Shown here piece after piece: positions 8,202-17,594 of a stretch of DNA of 64,000 bases. A model generated the notes under the pieces. The model was not told the origin of the DNA. It made no database searches and worked only from the letters and a program-made list of their open reading frames with translations. Every line of letters begins with the position of its first letter. Positions within the stretch are counted from its first letter, which is position 1. Both the position numbers and the translations under genes were made by a program. Origin of the DNA: FEN-1139 sp964396375 (lineage in GTDB: Bacteria; Myxococcota_A; Polyangia; Polyangiales; Polyangiaceae); contig CAYNEY010000004.1 in assembly GCA_964396375.1 (NCBI GenBank), positions 1 through 64,000 on the forward strand. Direction: 5' to 3'.

Positions 8202-8780
8202 TCACCGCGCTCGGGCGCGCTCTCTCAAGCGTCGGAACAGCGCGTGACGTGGTCTCACTCCCTCCCAGCGGCAGCTTCCTACCCCCGCATACTGCGCCAT
8301 CGCGCCCTGGATGGTCTTGCAGGCGCGAAAGCCGCGCGAAAGCAACTTGGTGGCGGCCCAGGCTGCGGCTCGTGTGTTGACGTAGTCGCAGCCGACCAGT
8401 TCGTCCCACTCCTCGAGCACTGGGCCCACTCGGTGGATCTGCCAGAGCGAACGGGCTCGATGGATCAGTTGCCCAGTTTTTGAATCGCGGATTGGATCGC
8501 ACTCATAGGCTCGACACTTCCCCTCGTGGACGTTACGAGCCAGGCGGGACTCTTCCCATGCCAGCGTGATCAGCAGCACGCCGAGATCTATCGAAGAGCC
8601 GGGCCATACCTTGGTACACGTCGTTGAGGTGTGGGCACCGTCGCAGGTCGCCTGCTCGGCTGCGTCCGCAACGGCTCTGCCGATGGTCTGGAGGCGTGCC
8701 TTACGCGCTTCGGCGGACTCTACGTCAAGGTGGTGCTGGGGTAACCCCAGCAGTAGCAGAAGCAACGTCTCGTGCAGCAT
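8202..8780 (-). CDS. Secreted lysozyme/transglycosylase-like protein
   Basis: A 192-residue protein with a short hydrophobic leader (LHETLLLLLLGLPQHH). The central region GVLLITLAWEESRLARNVHEG has the catalytic-Glu helix pattern of lytic transglycosylases (xxESxx), then ARSLWQIHR and, near the C-terminus, GAMAQYAGVGSC, comparable to the Gly-Leu-Met-Gln and Tyr-Asn-x-Gly motifs of the SLT fold. Several cysteines suggest disulfides. It probably cuts or remodels peptidoglycan in the envelope. I chose ATG 8780 since it starts the leader; ATG 8843 would add 21 polar residues. It converges on ppiB. Confidence 0.65.
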   Translation of the reverse strand: MLHETLLLLLLGLPQHHLDVESAEARKARLQTIGRAVADAAEQATCDGAHTSTTCTKVWPGSSIDLGVLLITLAWEESRLARNVHEGKCRAYECDPIRDSKTGQLIHRARSLWQIHRVGPVLEEWDELVGCDYVNTRAAAWAATKLLSRGFRACKTIQGAMAQYAGVGSCRWEGVRPRHALFRRLRERARAR

Positions 8781-8905
8781 CCACCCCTTAGCTTTGCATA
8801 GCTTCGAGCTTGCCTCAAAGTGCTGAGGGGCGAGACCTGCCAAGCAAGAGCCCGTGTCGGCATTGGTAAACGCCCAACACTGCTCAAGTTGGCAGCGGCG
8901 TCAGC

Positions 8906-10903
8906 TCAACGCGCGAACTGGGCCAGCAGACGGATATAGGCGACCTGGTAGCCGTTCGAGTTCTCGGTCACCGCCCAAGAATTACGCGGCCACCCTGAGT
9001 TGAAGTCGCGGTAGGACTTTTGCGCGGGTTGATTGAGGGGTGGGGCGAGGGTAGAGGTGTTGCAGAGCGCGTTGTTGGCGGAGCTTCCGCAGGAGTCTGG
9101 GCAGCAGCCGTCGAGGCTGTACTGCGGGTTCGGTCCGCCCACTAAGAAGCCAGGAGCGGGTCCGTAGGTCGAACTCTCGACGCTGTCCCAATCCAGGCTG
9201 CCATCCTCGAACCATGAATGGAAGAACTGGTCGACCGAGTTCTCTGCTCCAAAAGCTCCCATGTTGGAGAGGTAGACCTGGCCGAGTGGGTTCAGCCCGT
9301 GCAGGTAGTGGATGTACCGCTCAGCGATTCGGAGAGCGGCTTCCTCCCGTGAGGGATCTGCCCCATAGGTGACCAGATCGACGAACATGTTCCCCTGGTG
9401 ACACTTGGTTGAGTTGCTGCCCCAGACGTAGTCAGAAAGATTTGCGAGGTACGGATCGGATTCGTTCTCGTGTGCACCGAAGTTCTCGGCTCCCGACATG
9501 GCGGAGCGGTACGTCGCGAGAATGCTGGTGGCCGTCGCTGTCGTGGCCTGAGGGAGTGAGGCATAACGAAGCAGTGCCTCCTGGATCTCAGGCTCGAACG
9601 GGTAAGCATATCCCCACTGCATGAGATGTGCGCTTCTGAAGTTGGCATCCACCAATTCTCGATAGCTTTCCGACGAGGTGGCCTCGAACAGGGCAATGGC
9701 AGCGACGAGGCGCTTCATGCTCCGATCGTACTCCCCCATCTCCTGTTGGCCGGCGCCCAACCCCGAGGTGCCCGCGTCCTCGTTGTTGTTGAAGAAGGTC
9801 ACAGAAGGATGCGCTTCGGCCCACTCGAAGGCCAGCTTGGCACGTTCGAGGTACCGGCTCGAGTCCTCCGTGTCCCCTGACGCCCCGAGCACCACCGCCG
9901 CGCGAGCCAGCGCTGCAGCCGTGCTCAGAGTTGCCGATGTGCTTTCGGTTCCGTATCGGCTCGGAGCTGTAGCTGACGAAGGTGGGCTCCCGTGTCCCAC
10001 GCCTACGATCGAGAGAACGCTCCCGTCAGTGTTCTGCATCTTGAGTAACCAGTCGATACCGAAGCGTGCTTCGTCGAGAATATCGGGTCGTCCATTCCCG
10101 CTCTCTGGAATGCCAAGCTCGTCGCCGAAGGCATCCGGTGTGGTAGCGTAGGCGTTCAGAAGTGAAACCACGTAGCCCGCTGTCCAGCTGGTGTACTTGT
10201 TGTAGTCGCCGGCATCATACCAGCCCCCTGAGAGATCACGCTCGGTGGATTCGTCTTCCGGTGCGTCATAGCGGCGGCAATTCGCATCCTGAAGCGGACC
10301 CATGTGACTTGGTCCATCTTCGTATCCGGGCGTGGCGTAAGGTGCCCGCTTCTCGAATCCAGCACGTTGGTAGAAGAAGGTGCGGAGCGCCTGGGAGAGG
10401 ACCTCACGGTAGACATGCTCGCCGATCTCGAATTCAAACGAATCGAGGTCGTTTTCCGTATCTCGAATCCGATAGCGACCAGAGGTTGTCACCGAAGAGA
10501 AGTCGAACCAGTACACAACGTCTCCACTCGAGGGGTCTTCTGCGCCGTCGTTCCAGATCAAAGGCTCGGCCTCGAACACCACAGCGTCGGTCTCGACGTC
10601 GACCACCGCCAGTGTCTCACCAGGCTCATACGACTGGGTGGCATCGAAGCCAGTTCGAGGATCTCGGAGCACGGCGATCTTCTCGGAGGTGGGTCGATAG
10701 CCGAACTGGTCAACCACGATGCGGGGGGTGACCGACGGATCCCCGACTGGTTCAGGTCCGGCGTTGGAGCCGCCAGCATCCGGCTCGGACGAAGCACCAG
10801 CCGCGCTGGTGTCGGGGGTAGCCACTTTGTCGTCGGTCAAGCACGCAACGGGAGAGAGGGCTACGCCGAGCCAGAATGCAAGGAGAAGTGAACGATGGGT
10901 CAT
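8906..10903 (-). CDS. Glycoside hydrolase family 9 cellulase lipoprotein
   Basis: A 665-residue secreted endoglucanase-type enzyme. The signal MTHRSLLLAFWLGVALSPVAC ends in a lipobox with Cys at 21. A Ser/Gly/Asp-rich linker, a cellulase N-terminal Ig-like domain (about 60-160) and a GH9 (alpha/alpha)6 catalytic domain follow. GGWYDAGDYNKY at about 226-237 carries the catalytic-base aspartates, and the C-terminal SWAVTENSNGYQ carries the proton-donor Glu. The signal suits anchoring to a membrane, probably outer, for beta-glucan breakdown. The nearby CBM-like lipoprotein and the two GPH symporters 48 kb away may belong to the same lifestyle. ATG 10903 starts the signal peptide; ten more codons are open upstream. 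Confidence 0.92.
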   Translation of the reverse strand: MTHRSLLLAFWLGVALSPVACLTDDKVATPDTSAAGASSEPDAGGSNAGPEPVGDPSVTPRIVVDQFGYRPTSEKIAVLRDPRTGFDATQSYEPGETLAVVDVETDAVVFEAEPLIWNDGAEDPSSGDVVYWFDFSSVTTSGRYRIRDTENDLDSFEFEIGEHVYREVLSQALRTFFYQRAGFEKRAPYATPGYEDGPSHMGPLQDANCRRYDAPEDESTERDLSGGWYDAGDYNKYTSWTAGYVVSLLNAYATTPDAFGDELGIPESGNGRPDILDEARFGIDWLLKMQNTDGSVLSIVGVGHGSPPSSATAPSRYGTESTSATLSTAAALARAAVVLGASGDTEDSSRYLERAKLAFEWAEAHPSVTFFNNNEDAGTSGLGAGQQEMGEYDRSMKRLVAAIALFEATSSESYRELVDANFRSAHLMQWGYAYPFEPEIQEALLRYASLPQATTATATSILATYRSAMSGAENFGAHENESDPYLANLSDYVWGSNSTKCHQGNMFVDLVTYGADPSREEAALRIAERYIHYLHGLNPLGQVYLSNMGAFGAENSVDQFFHSWFEDGSLDWDSVESSTYGPAPGFLVGGPNPQYSLDGCCPDSCGSSANNALCNTSTLAPPLNQPAQKSYRDFNSGWPRNSWAVTENSNGYQVAYIRLLAQFAR

Positions 10904-11055
10904 GGTGGGGGAGGAGTGTTGGGGACGCAGCAAAAAGCGGCGGGAGAATCGCCGCGGGCGTAGGGCTGCTCAGCGCAGCGTGACGGGTTGGTCTCGGTCG
11001 ACGATCCTGAAGCGCTCCGCGCTCGGTACTCCAGGACAGTGCAAAATGAGAGGCA

Positions 11056-11094
11056 CAAAAACGCCCCCCGGCAGCACCACGGACGCCGGGGGGG
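11056..11094 (-). terminator. Rho-independent terminator after mdh
   Basis: On the minus strand a 9-bp GC stem (11085-11094 with 11064-11072) and a 12-base loop are followed by five T residues (complement of 11057-11061). It sits 27 bases past the mdh stop at 11121 and should end the icd-mdh transcript before the GH9 gene. Confidence 0.9.
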
Positions 11095-11120
11095 ATCACT
11101 TGATCGCGTCAGTTGCTGAC

Positions 11121-12056
11121 TCAATTGGCCTTCACGATGTCGACGACCTTCTGCACGCTCGCAGCGCTCTTGGCCAGCATGTGTTTCTCGTCGTCATCGA
11201 GGGGCACAGTGACGATCTTCTCGATGCCACCGGCTCCGATCACGACCGGGACTCCCATGTACAAGTCGTTGAAACCGTACTGACCCTTCAGATAGGCAGC
11301 GCACGGGAGCAGACGCTTCTCGTCGCGCAAGAACGCCTGGGCCATCGCCACCGCGCTGACGGCCGGGGCGTAGTAGGCGCTGGTCCCCATCATGCCGAGG
11401 ATCTCGCCTCCACCCTTGCGAGTGCGCTCGACCATCGCCATCAGTTTGTCACCAGAGATCAGCGTCTGGACGCCGACCCCACTCACCGTACAATTCGAGA
11501 GCAGGGGGACCATGTCGTCTCCGTGGCCCCCCAGCACCATTGCCCGCACGTCCTTGATCGAGGCACCGAGTTCGCGCGCGAGGAACAGTGAGAATCGTGC
11601 GCTGTCCAAGACGCCTGCCATGCCCGCCACCATCTGCGGTGGGGCGCCACTCACCCGCATGAACTCGTAGACCATGGCGTCCAAGGGGTTCGACACCACA
11701 ATGCTGAACGCGTTCGGACAGTGCTGCTTGGCGTTCTTGGCGACATCGCGGATGATGGGGAGGTTGGTGAGCACGATGTCATCCCGGGATTGCCCGGGCT
11801 TCCGCGGGATCCCAGCGGTGATGATCAATACGTCGGCTCCCGCCACGTCTGCCCAATTCGAGGTTCCGTGCACGTGCACGTCCGCGCCCGTCACGGCCGT
11901 GCTCTGCTCCAGGTCCAACGCCTTTCCTTTGGCATAGCCCTCACGGGACGGGATGTCGAAAAGAACCACGTCGCCCAGCTCCCGGCTCACCAGGAGATTG
12001 GCGAGCTCGCCGCCGATATTGCCAGCCCCAATCAGTCCAATCTTCTTTCTTGCCAT
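11121..12056 (-). CDS. mdh: Malate dehydrogenase
   Basis: NAD-dependent TCA-cycle enzyme of the LDH-like MDH type, 311 residues. The Rossmann motif IGLIGAGNIGGELA opens the protein. DLEQSTAV, ITAGIPRKPGQSRDD (substrate-binding Arg loop), VVSNPLDAM and the catalytic His segment MVLGGHGDDMVPL follow in the expected order. The AGIPRKPGQSR loop with Arg at the specificity position indicates malate rather than lactate. It lies 21 bases downstream of icd on the same strand and is followed by a strong terminator, so icd-mdh form an operon. Confidence 0.97.
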   Translation of the reverse strand: MARKKIGLIGAGNIGGELANLLVSRELGDVVLFDIPSREGYAKGKALDLEQSTAVTGADVHVHGTSNWADVAGADVLIITAGIPRKPGQSRDDIVLTNLPIIRDVAKNAKQHCPNAFSIVVSNPLDAMVYEFMRVSGAPPQMVAGMAGVLDSARFSLFLARELGASIKDVRAMVLGGHGDDMVPLLSNCTVSGVGVQTLISGDKLMAMVERTRKGGGEILGMMGTSAYYAPAVSAVAMAQAFLRDEKRLLPCAAYLKGQYGFNDLYMGVPVVIGAGGIEKIVTVPLDDDEKHMLAKSAASVQKVVDIVKAN

Positions 12057-12077
12057 CTGAACCCTTCCTTTCCAGCT

Positions 12078-13472
12078 TCACATGTGCTCGATGATCGCTC
12101 GCCCGAACTCCGAGCATTTGACCTCTCGGGCGTTGTCCATCAATCGCGCAAAATCGTAGGTGACCGTGCCGGCTCCGATGGCGCCATTCATGCCGCGAAG
12201 AATCAGCTCGGAGACCTCGTTCCAGCCCAGGTGTCGGAACATCATCTCTCCGCTCAGGATCACGCTGCCCGGGTTCACACGGTCCAGATTCGCGTATTTC
12301 GGCGCGGTGCCGTGGGTGGCTTCGAAGATGGCATGACCTGTGTCGTAGTTGATGTTGCCTCCCGGGGCTATTCCGATCCCTCCCACCTGCGCCGCGAGGG
12401 CGTCGCTCAAGTAGTCCCCGTTGAGGTTGAGGGTCGCGATCACGTCGAACTCTCGAGGGCGGGTCAGCACTTGTTGTAACGTGATGTCAGCGATGGAGTC
12501 GCGAACCCGAAGCATCTGCTTGTGTCTGCCCTGGCCGTGGGTCGAGAAGAGCGAGGTGGCAGCTTCGACCTCGGCGCGGATGGTCGCCTGGCTCTCGGGC
12601 GGAGCCATGTCGTAGCCAGGTTCGATCAGTCGTGCATTGGCCTCGACTGATAGTTCTGGGTTCCTATCTTGGTTGTCGAGGATCCAACTCTCACGTTCGG
12701 TCACAATCTGGTCGCGGAATTCGCGCTTGGCGAGCGCGTAGCCCCAATCACGGAAGGCCCCCTCCGTGAACTTCATGATGTTGCCTTTGTGTACCAAAGC
12801 TACATCTTTTCGTCCTGTGGCAAGGGCGTAGCGGATCGCGGCACGCACCAGCCGCTCGGTGCCCTCGCGTGAGACTGGCTTGATCCCGATGCCGCTCGTC
12901 ATCGGGAAGCGGATCTTGGTGACGCCCATCTCTTTCTCCAAGAACGCGATTAGCTTCTTGGACTCCGGAGACTCCGCTGCCCACTCCACACCCGAGTAGA
13001 TGTCCTCGGTGTTCTCGCGGAAGATCACCATGTCGACCGCCGCAGGATTTTTGACCGGGCTCGGCACGCCGTTGAACCAGCGTACCGGGCGAAGGCACAC
13101 GTAGAGATCGAGCAATTGGCGCAGAGCGACGTTCAATGAGCGGATCCCCTTACCGACCGGGGTGGTAAGCGGGCCCTTGATACCAACCAGGTATCTCTGG
13201 TACGCCTCGACCGTCTCATCGGGCAGCCAGCTGTCAACCTGTCGCTTCGCCTTCTCGCCCGCGAGCACCTCCAGCCAGACGACGCGCCGCCTGCCACCGT
13301 AGGCACGGGTTACAGCCGCGTCGAAGACGGCCTGTGCTGCTCGCCAGATGTCGGGACCCGTACCGTCACCCTCGATGAAGGGGAGGATGGGCTGATGAGG
13401 AACGTCGAGTTTGCCATCCGAGCCCATTCGGATGGCGTCTCCGCCGGAAGGATTGGGATTGTTTGGTGCCAT
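12078..13472 (-). CDS. icd: Isocitrate dehydrogenase (NADP type)
   Basis: Oxidative decarboxylation of isocitrate to 2-oxoglutarate in the TCA cycle, 464 residues. Clear signatures are PFIEGDGTGPDIW near the N-terminus, PLTTPVGKGIRSLNVALRQ (substrate phosphate-loop region), FRENTEDIYSGVEW, VHKGNIMKFTEGAFRDWGY and NLNGDYLSDALAAQVGG with GTAPKYA. The first 26 residues are an extra polar tail compared with E. coli Icd. The start was set at ATG 13472; the frame stays open upstream but with low-complexity sequence. The 205 bases before it should hold the operon promoter. Confidence 0.96.
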   Translation of the reverse strand: MAPNNPNPSGGDAIRMGSDGKLDVPHQPILPFIEGDGTGPDIWRAAQAVFDAAVTRAYGGRRRVVWLEVLAGEKAKRQVDSWLPDETVEAYQRYLVGIKGPLTTPVGKGIRSLNVALRQLLDLYVCLRPVRWFNGVPSPVKNPAAVDMVIFRENTEDIYSGVEWAAESPESKKLIAFLEKEMGVTKIRFPMTSGIGIKPVSREGTERLVRAAIRYALATGRKDVALVHKGNIMKFTEGAFRDWGYALAKREFRDQIVTERESWILDNQDRNPELSVEANARLIEPGYDMAPPESQATIRAEVEAATSLFSTHGQGRHKQMLRVRDSIADITLQQVLTRPREFDVIATLNLNGDYLSDALAAQVGGIGIAPGGNINYDTGHAIFEATHGTAPKYANLDRVNPGSVILSGEMMFRHLGWNEVSELILRGMNGAIGAGTVTYDFARLMDNAREVKCSEFGRAIIEHM

Positions 13473-13676
13473 GGTGGGAACAGGAGGGGCTAGATCAACC
13501 CCTTCCGTCGAGCAACGGCGAAGCGCTTCGGGGTGAGGGATGGGGGAAGGTCGGGCTGCCCGGGTGGGCGAAGCCGCGTTGTGGTGGGGCCGGCCCATTG
13601 ACCATGCGAGTTGGATGTGGGTGCAGTACCCCAGATCCGGCGTCTTGGCCGAGCGCTGTGCGGCGAACGTGAGCTG

Positions 13677-14819
13677 TCACCAGTGTGGCTTGGCGTAAAA
13701 CACCAGGTCGAAGCCGTGATGACCATGGGAGCGGAGATGGTAGCTTGCGCGCTCCCCGTACCACTCATGGATCTGAAGTGGGATCTGGGTGAGGTGGAGA
13801 GGCTCGTGATAGACCGAGATTGCAAGCTCAGGGCGAGCGGCTTCGAGTGTGCGTTGAGCTCCGAGCAATGCGGCAGGTTCGGCGCCTTCAATATCCATCT
13901 TGATCAAGGTTGGTTCGAAGCCTGGCAGCGCCTCATCGATCGACACGCATTGGACGATGGTATCACCGGACGTGGCCACGTGGCTCGCGGCACCACGATC
14001 GCTTGCGAAGCGCAGCTGGGTGGTGCTCGCATGAAGCCCACAGGGACTGAGCATCAGAGTACGGGGAAGCCTCGCGCGGTGCTCGACCACGAAGCGACCT
14101 AGGCGAGAGAAATTCTCGGGATCTGGCTCGAAGGCCACCACCGCATCCCAGGGCTGCTGTTGGGCCATGACCTGCCGTAGGGTATCGCCGTCGAACGCTC
14201 CGCAGTCCAACAGGCGAAGCGGACGCCGGGTTGGGGTGAGCGTTGGATCGAAGTAAGCGTGTTCGAACTCGGGTTCTGGAAGGGTTCTACGCCCAAGTTC
14301 GAACCGGTAACAGAGCGTTGCCCGCAACAGGTCTTGACTGGCTCGATCAGAGAGCATGCAAAAGAGCCTCTGGAAATCCTTCTCGGCGCCGCGATAGCGG
14401 TGGCGGTCGCACAGCCAGTAGCGGTCGCCGAGTTCGCCCGGGAAACGGGCGTGTAGCTCCGACAGGGTGCTGATGTGACGGTAGCCCAACGCGCGGAGCG
14501 TTTGGTCGAGCGCTGCAGGATCGACCCTGGCATTGAATGTGGCAAGGAGCACCCGAGCTCGAGCCCGGATTGCTGCATCGAGCAGAGGCGCGTCCGGGGT
14601 GAAGACCGGTACACCCTGGAGGCTCTGATTGGGGCGTGCGGCACGATCCAAGAAGGCCAGAACAGCCACCCCGTGATGGAGGAGCAGGCGGCACACGTCC
14701 TCGCCCATCGTGCCAGCACCGTAAATCAGCACCGGCTGGTTCGCGTCGAAGAGCGGCTCGGGCTCTTGCGCGAGATCGGCCTCGAGGTTCGAGAACAGAG
14801 CGGCGAGGGTGTTCGACAT
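13677..14819 (-). CDS. FkbM family methyltransferase with N-terminal Rossmann-like domain
   Basis: A 380-residue two-domain protein. Residues 1 to about 130 form a nucleotide-binding-like unit (VLIYGAGTMGEDVCRLLLHHG) of the kind fused to several sugar-modifying enzymes. The C-terminal FkbM methyltransferase has LLDCGAFDGDTLRQV (SAM loop), VVAFEPDPENFSRL and IKMDIEGAEPAALLGAQ. FkbM proteins usually O-methylate sugars or polyketides, so a surface-glycan role fits the neighbours (methyltransferase, GtrA, GT2, NeuB). ATG 14819 is the first Met before the conserved region; 26 further codons upstream look non-coding. Confidence 0.87.
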   Translation of the reverse strand: MSNTLAALFSNLEADLAQEPEPLFDANQPVLIYGAGTMGEDVCRLLLHHGVAVLAFLDRAARPNQSLQGVPVFTPDAPLLDAAIRARARVLLATFNARVDPAALDQTLRALGYRHISTLSELHARFPGELGDRYWLCDRHRYRGAEKDFQRLFCMLSDRASQDLLRATLCYRFELGRRTLPEPEFEHAYFDPTLTPTRRPLRLLDCGAFDGDTLRQVMAQQQPWDAVVAFEPDPENFSRLGRFVVEHRARLPRTLMLSPCGLHASTTQLRFASDRGAASHVATSGDTIVQCVSIDEALPGFEPTLIKMDIEGAEPAALLGAQRTLEAARPELAISVYHEPLHLTQIPLQIHEWYGERASYHLRSHGHHGFDLVFYAKPHW

Positions 14820-15053
14820 CGACTGATGGTTAGACCGAAATCTCTGCGTCAAGGGAAGGGGGGAGTGGCGTTCTGCAGAGAGAACCTGATGATCCACCCT
14901 GGCGGCCCAAAGGTCGGTCTCGGAGACCCGGCGAGGCTCGGAGCCTCAGGGGTTCAGACTGCCTCCAGCACTTCTCGCGGTCTGTCCTCTTCACCATCGG
15001 CGAACGATCTCGTAGCCTTTAGGGCGCGCCGTTCCTCTTGCCATTCTCGCACC

Positions 15054-15995
15054 ATGCAACGCCTCTCTCTCTGCCCGTTGTGTAAGACACCGATCCAGGG
15101 CACCGTGCCGGTTGTGCTCGCCGCGTTCTTGCGCGAGCATGCGGTCATCGATGCGCCCGATCTCGGTGGGCTCTTCGACTGCGGGGGCTGCGGGTTTCGT
15201 GGATTTGTGGACCGCTACGAGCCGTCGGAGATCGAGAGGATCTATCGGGACTACCGCGGCCCCCGGTACTTCGCTGCGCGTCACCACCACGAACCGTGGT
15301 ACACGCGCGGCAAGAATGATTCGATCGGAGGGACGCATGAGATCGTACGGCGGCGTGAGCGGTTGTCACGCTTCCTCTCGGCACAGAGCTGCTCTCCGCC
15401 GCTCCACACGGTTCTCGACTGGGGAGGAGACCGGGGTCAGTTCATGCCGGAGCTGTTCGAGGAGCGCCACGTGTTCGACATCTCTGGTGTGGAGCCGGTG
15501 AAAGGGGTGCGCAGAGTCGAGCGCGAGGAGCTGACGCATCTGAGCTACGATCTGGTGATCTTGGCCCACGTGCTCGAGCATGCGTCCCAGCCCCTTTTGC
15601 TCTTGCGCGAGGTGCTGACCGTCCCCGCTAGGTTTCTTTACGTCGAGGTGCCCTTCGAACCTTTCCGTCTCATGGGTCTGCACCACGCACCGCTCTATGC
15701 AAGCTGGGTGCGTGCGGTGGCGGGCACCAGGCTGGCCCCGTGGTTCATCTTTCTAACGCTTGCCGCTCGATACGGGTTCGGTTGGGTGCCCCCCTTCGGC
15801 CTCATCCACCAGCACGAGCATCTCAACTTCTTCGACCAGCGTACCCTCGCCACGTGTCTTGGCGCAGTCGGTTGCCAGGTGATCGCCGAGGTGGCGTATC
15901 CGCTCCGCGGAGACTCACGCAAGATCGAGGCGCTCGGCGTGCTTGCTCGTCTCCCCGGGTCAGGGGAGGTCCGAAGCTACCTGCGGAACGAGTAG
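15054..15995 (+). CDS. Zinc-ribbon class I SAM methyltransferase
   Basis: 313 residues. A short N-terminal zinc-ribbon-like module (CPLCKT, then CGGCGF) precedes a methyltransferase of the type found in sugar C- or O-methylation loci. VLDWGGDRGQFMPEL is the SAM-binding loop (Gly pattern altered from GxGxG), and DLVILAHVLEHASQPLLLL is the post-II helix region with the HVLEH motif typical of Methyltransf_11/23. The C-terminal half contains FLYVEVPFEPFRL and HLNFFDQRTL, common in C-methyltransferases acting on deoxysugars. ATG 15054 is used; the frame is open far upstream, but that stretch lies over the divergent FkbM gene. It overlaps the convergent GtrA gene by 19 bases. Confidence 0.82.
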   Translation: MQRLSLCPLCKTPIQGTVPVVLAAFLREHAVIDAPDLGGLFDCGGCGFRGFVDRYEPSEIERIYRDYRGPRYFAARHHHEPWYTRGKNDSIGGTHEIVRRRERLSRFLSAQSCSPPLHTVLDWGGDRGQFMPELFEERHVFDISGVEPVKGVRRVEREELTHLSYDLVILAHVLEHASQPLLLLREVLTVPARFLYVEVPFEPFRLMGLHHAPLYASWVRAVAGTRLAPWFIFLTLAARYGFGWVPPFGLIHQHEHLNFFDQRTLATCLGAVGCQVIAEVAYPLRGDSRKIEALGVLARLPGSGEVRSYLRNE

Positions 15996-16474
15996 TTTCG
16001 GTGTCCGAAGAAGCTGCCGCCCACCACAAGGAGCATGGTGAGCGCTTGAGCGATGTAAGGCACCAGATCGACCCGCTTCATCATCGGAGACAGGACTTGC
16101 ACCATGAGCGGTAGTAGGGCCAGACCCACCAGCATCGACGTTCCGTACACCACGTAGGTCCGAAAATACTCACGCCAGCCGTCACCACGGGTGCGAAACA
16201 CAAAATACTTGTAGCCGAAGAAGGCAACCGTGATCGCTACCACGTTGGCGAGCAGGTTGGCGAAGATGTACGCAGCCGGAACCTTCCCGGCGAGCAGGGC
16301 ATACAGTGCAGCGAACGAGGCGTATCCGACCACCGTGTTGACCCCGCCGACCACCAGATAGCGGAGCGACTGCCCACCCACGCCCGGTCGGAGGACATTT
16401 CCGCCGTTGCCTCCCGGTTCTGGCTCCAAAGGAGCGCCGTTGGGTCTGGGTGTGCGATGCGGCATGGGTTCCAC
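15977..16474 (-). CDS. GtrA-like membrane protein
   Basis: A 165-residue integral membrane protein with four predicted transmembrane helices (LRYLVVGGVNTVVGYASFAAL, then IFANLLANVVAITVAFFGYKYFVF, VVYGTSMLVGLALLPLMV and ALTMLLVVGGSFF). N-terminal RYLVVGG and C-terminal GHRNYSFRR are GtrA-family features. GtrA proteins are thought to flip polyprenyl-phosphate-linked sugars. It diverges from a GtrB-like GT2 gene with 85 bases between the starts, the natural partner. M4 (16465) is an alternative start. The stop lies inside the end of the convergent methyltransferase. Confidence 0.88.
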   Translation of the reverse strand: MEPMPHRTPRPNGAPLEPEPGGNGGNVLRPGVGGQSLRYLVVGGVNTVVGYASFAALYALLAGKVPAAYIFANLLANVVAITVAFFGYKYFVFRTRGDGWREYFRTYVVYGTSMLVGLALLPLMVQVLSPMMKRVDLVPYIAQALTMLLVVGGSFFGHRNYSFRR

Positions 16475-16559
16475 GTGACCGAAGGACCCTTTGAGGATAC
16501 CCTAGCCGTTGCGGTCCGTGGGGCCGAAAAGCTAGCCTGTGCTGCCAGCGAGAACGACC

Positions 16560-17594
16560 ATGCGACGTCTCACCGTGATGCTGCCGTGCTTCAACGAAGA
16601 GCAGAACCTGATTGAACTCCACCGGCGGGTCGCGGCAGCGACCGAGCCTTTGACCTCTCGTTTCGAGTTCACGTTCCTGTTCATCGACAACGCTTCGACC
16701 GACGGTACCTTGGACCGGCTGCATGAGCTGATCGCGGTCGACCCTAGGATCCGGGTGATCGTCAACGCCAGGAACTTTGGTCATATCCGCTCCCCGCATC
16801 ACGCACTGCTGCAGTCCGAAGGCGACGCCGTGATCTGCATGGCCTCCGATCTTCAGGATCCTCCAGAGCTGATTCCCGAGTTCATTCGGGCCTGGGAGGA
16901 GGGCTTCCGCGTGGTTCTGGGTGTCAAGGAGAAGAGCGAGGAGACCTTTGCCTTGTTTCTGCTGCGCTCGCTCTATTACCGGGTGCTCCGCCGCCTGTCC
17001 GATATCGAGCTTGTCGAGCACTTCACGGGCTTCGGGTTGTACGACCGACGTGTGGTCGATGTCCTGAAGACAATCGAGGATCCTTACCCGTACTTCCGAG
17101 GGCTGATCGCCGATTTGGGTTTTCGCAGCAAGAAGATCCCCTTTACGCAGCCCACCCGGAAGCGTGGGCTCACCAAGAACAACTTCTACACGTTGTTCGA
17201 CATGATGATGCTCGGTTTCACCAACCATTCGAAGGTTCCGCTTCGGCTCGCAACCTTCACGGGTTTCATCGGGGGTCTGATCAGCTTGCTAGTTGGGCTC
17301 TTCTACTTGGTCTACAAGCTGGTCTTCTGGGACAACTTCGACGTGGGTGTGGCGCCGCTGGTCATCGGGCTCTTCTTCTTCTCGTCCGTGCAGATGATCT
17401 TCCTCGGCGTGGTAGGGGAGTACGTGGGCGCGGTTCATACCCAGGTCCAGAAACGTCCTTTGGTCATCGAGGCAGACCGCCTCAACTTTCCAGAGCAGCC
17501 TATCTCTCGAGAGCGCGGAGGTTCGATCGTCACAGACAATGCCGCGGCCCGCGCGCCGAGCGTTCCTCCAGCGGCTCGTATCGGGCGGATATGA
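16560..17594 (+). CDS. GT2 polyprenyl-phosphate glycosyltransferase (GtrB/ArnC/DPMS-like)
   Basis: 344 residues. The cytosolic GT-A domain starts RRLTVMLPCFNEEQNLIELH, has FIDNASTDGTL and the DXD region ASDLQDPPELIP, and ends with two C-terminal transmembrane helices (about 225-300: ATFTGFIGGLISLLVGLFYL and LVIGLFFFSSVQMIFLGVVG). This is the architecture of enzymes that load a sugar onto undecaprenyl or dolichyl phosphate. With the adjacent GtrA it should feed a glycan-decorating pathway. The start is ATG 16560; ATG 16539 would add seven residues. The stop overlaps the next gene in ATGA, so the downstream trio is translationally coupled. Confidence 0.91.
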   Translation: MRRLTVMLPCFNEEQNLIELHRRVAAATEPLTSRFEFTFLFIDNASTDGTLDRLHELIAVDPRIRVIVNARNFGHIRSPHHALLQSEGDAVICMASDLQDPPELIPEFIRAWEEGFRVVLGVKEKSEETFALFLLRSLYYRVLRRLSDIELVEHFTGFGLYDRRVVDVLKTIEDPYPYFRGLIADLGFRSKKIPFTQPTRKRGLTKNNFYTLFDMMMLGFTNHSKVPLRLATFTGFIGGLISLLVGLFYLVYKLVFWDNFDVGVAPLVIGLFFFSSVQMIFLGVVGEYVGAVHTQVQKRPLVIEADRLNFPEQPISRERGGSIVTDNAAARAPSVPPAARIGRI

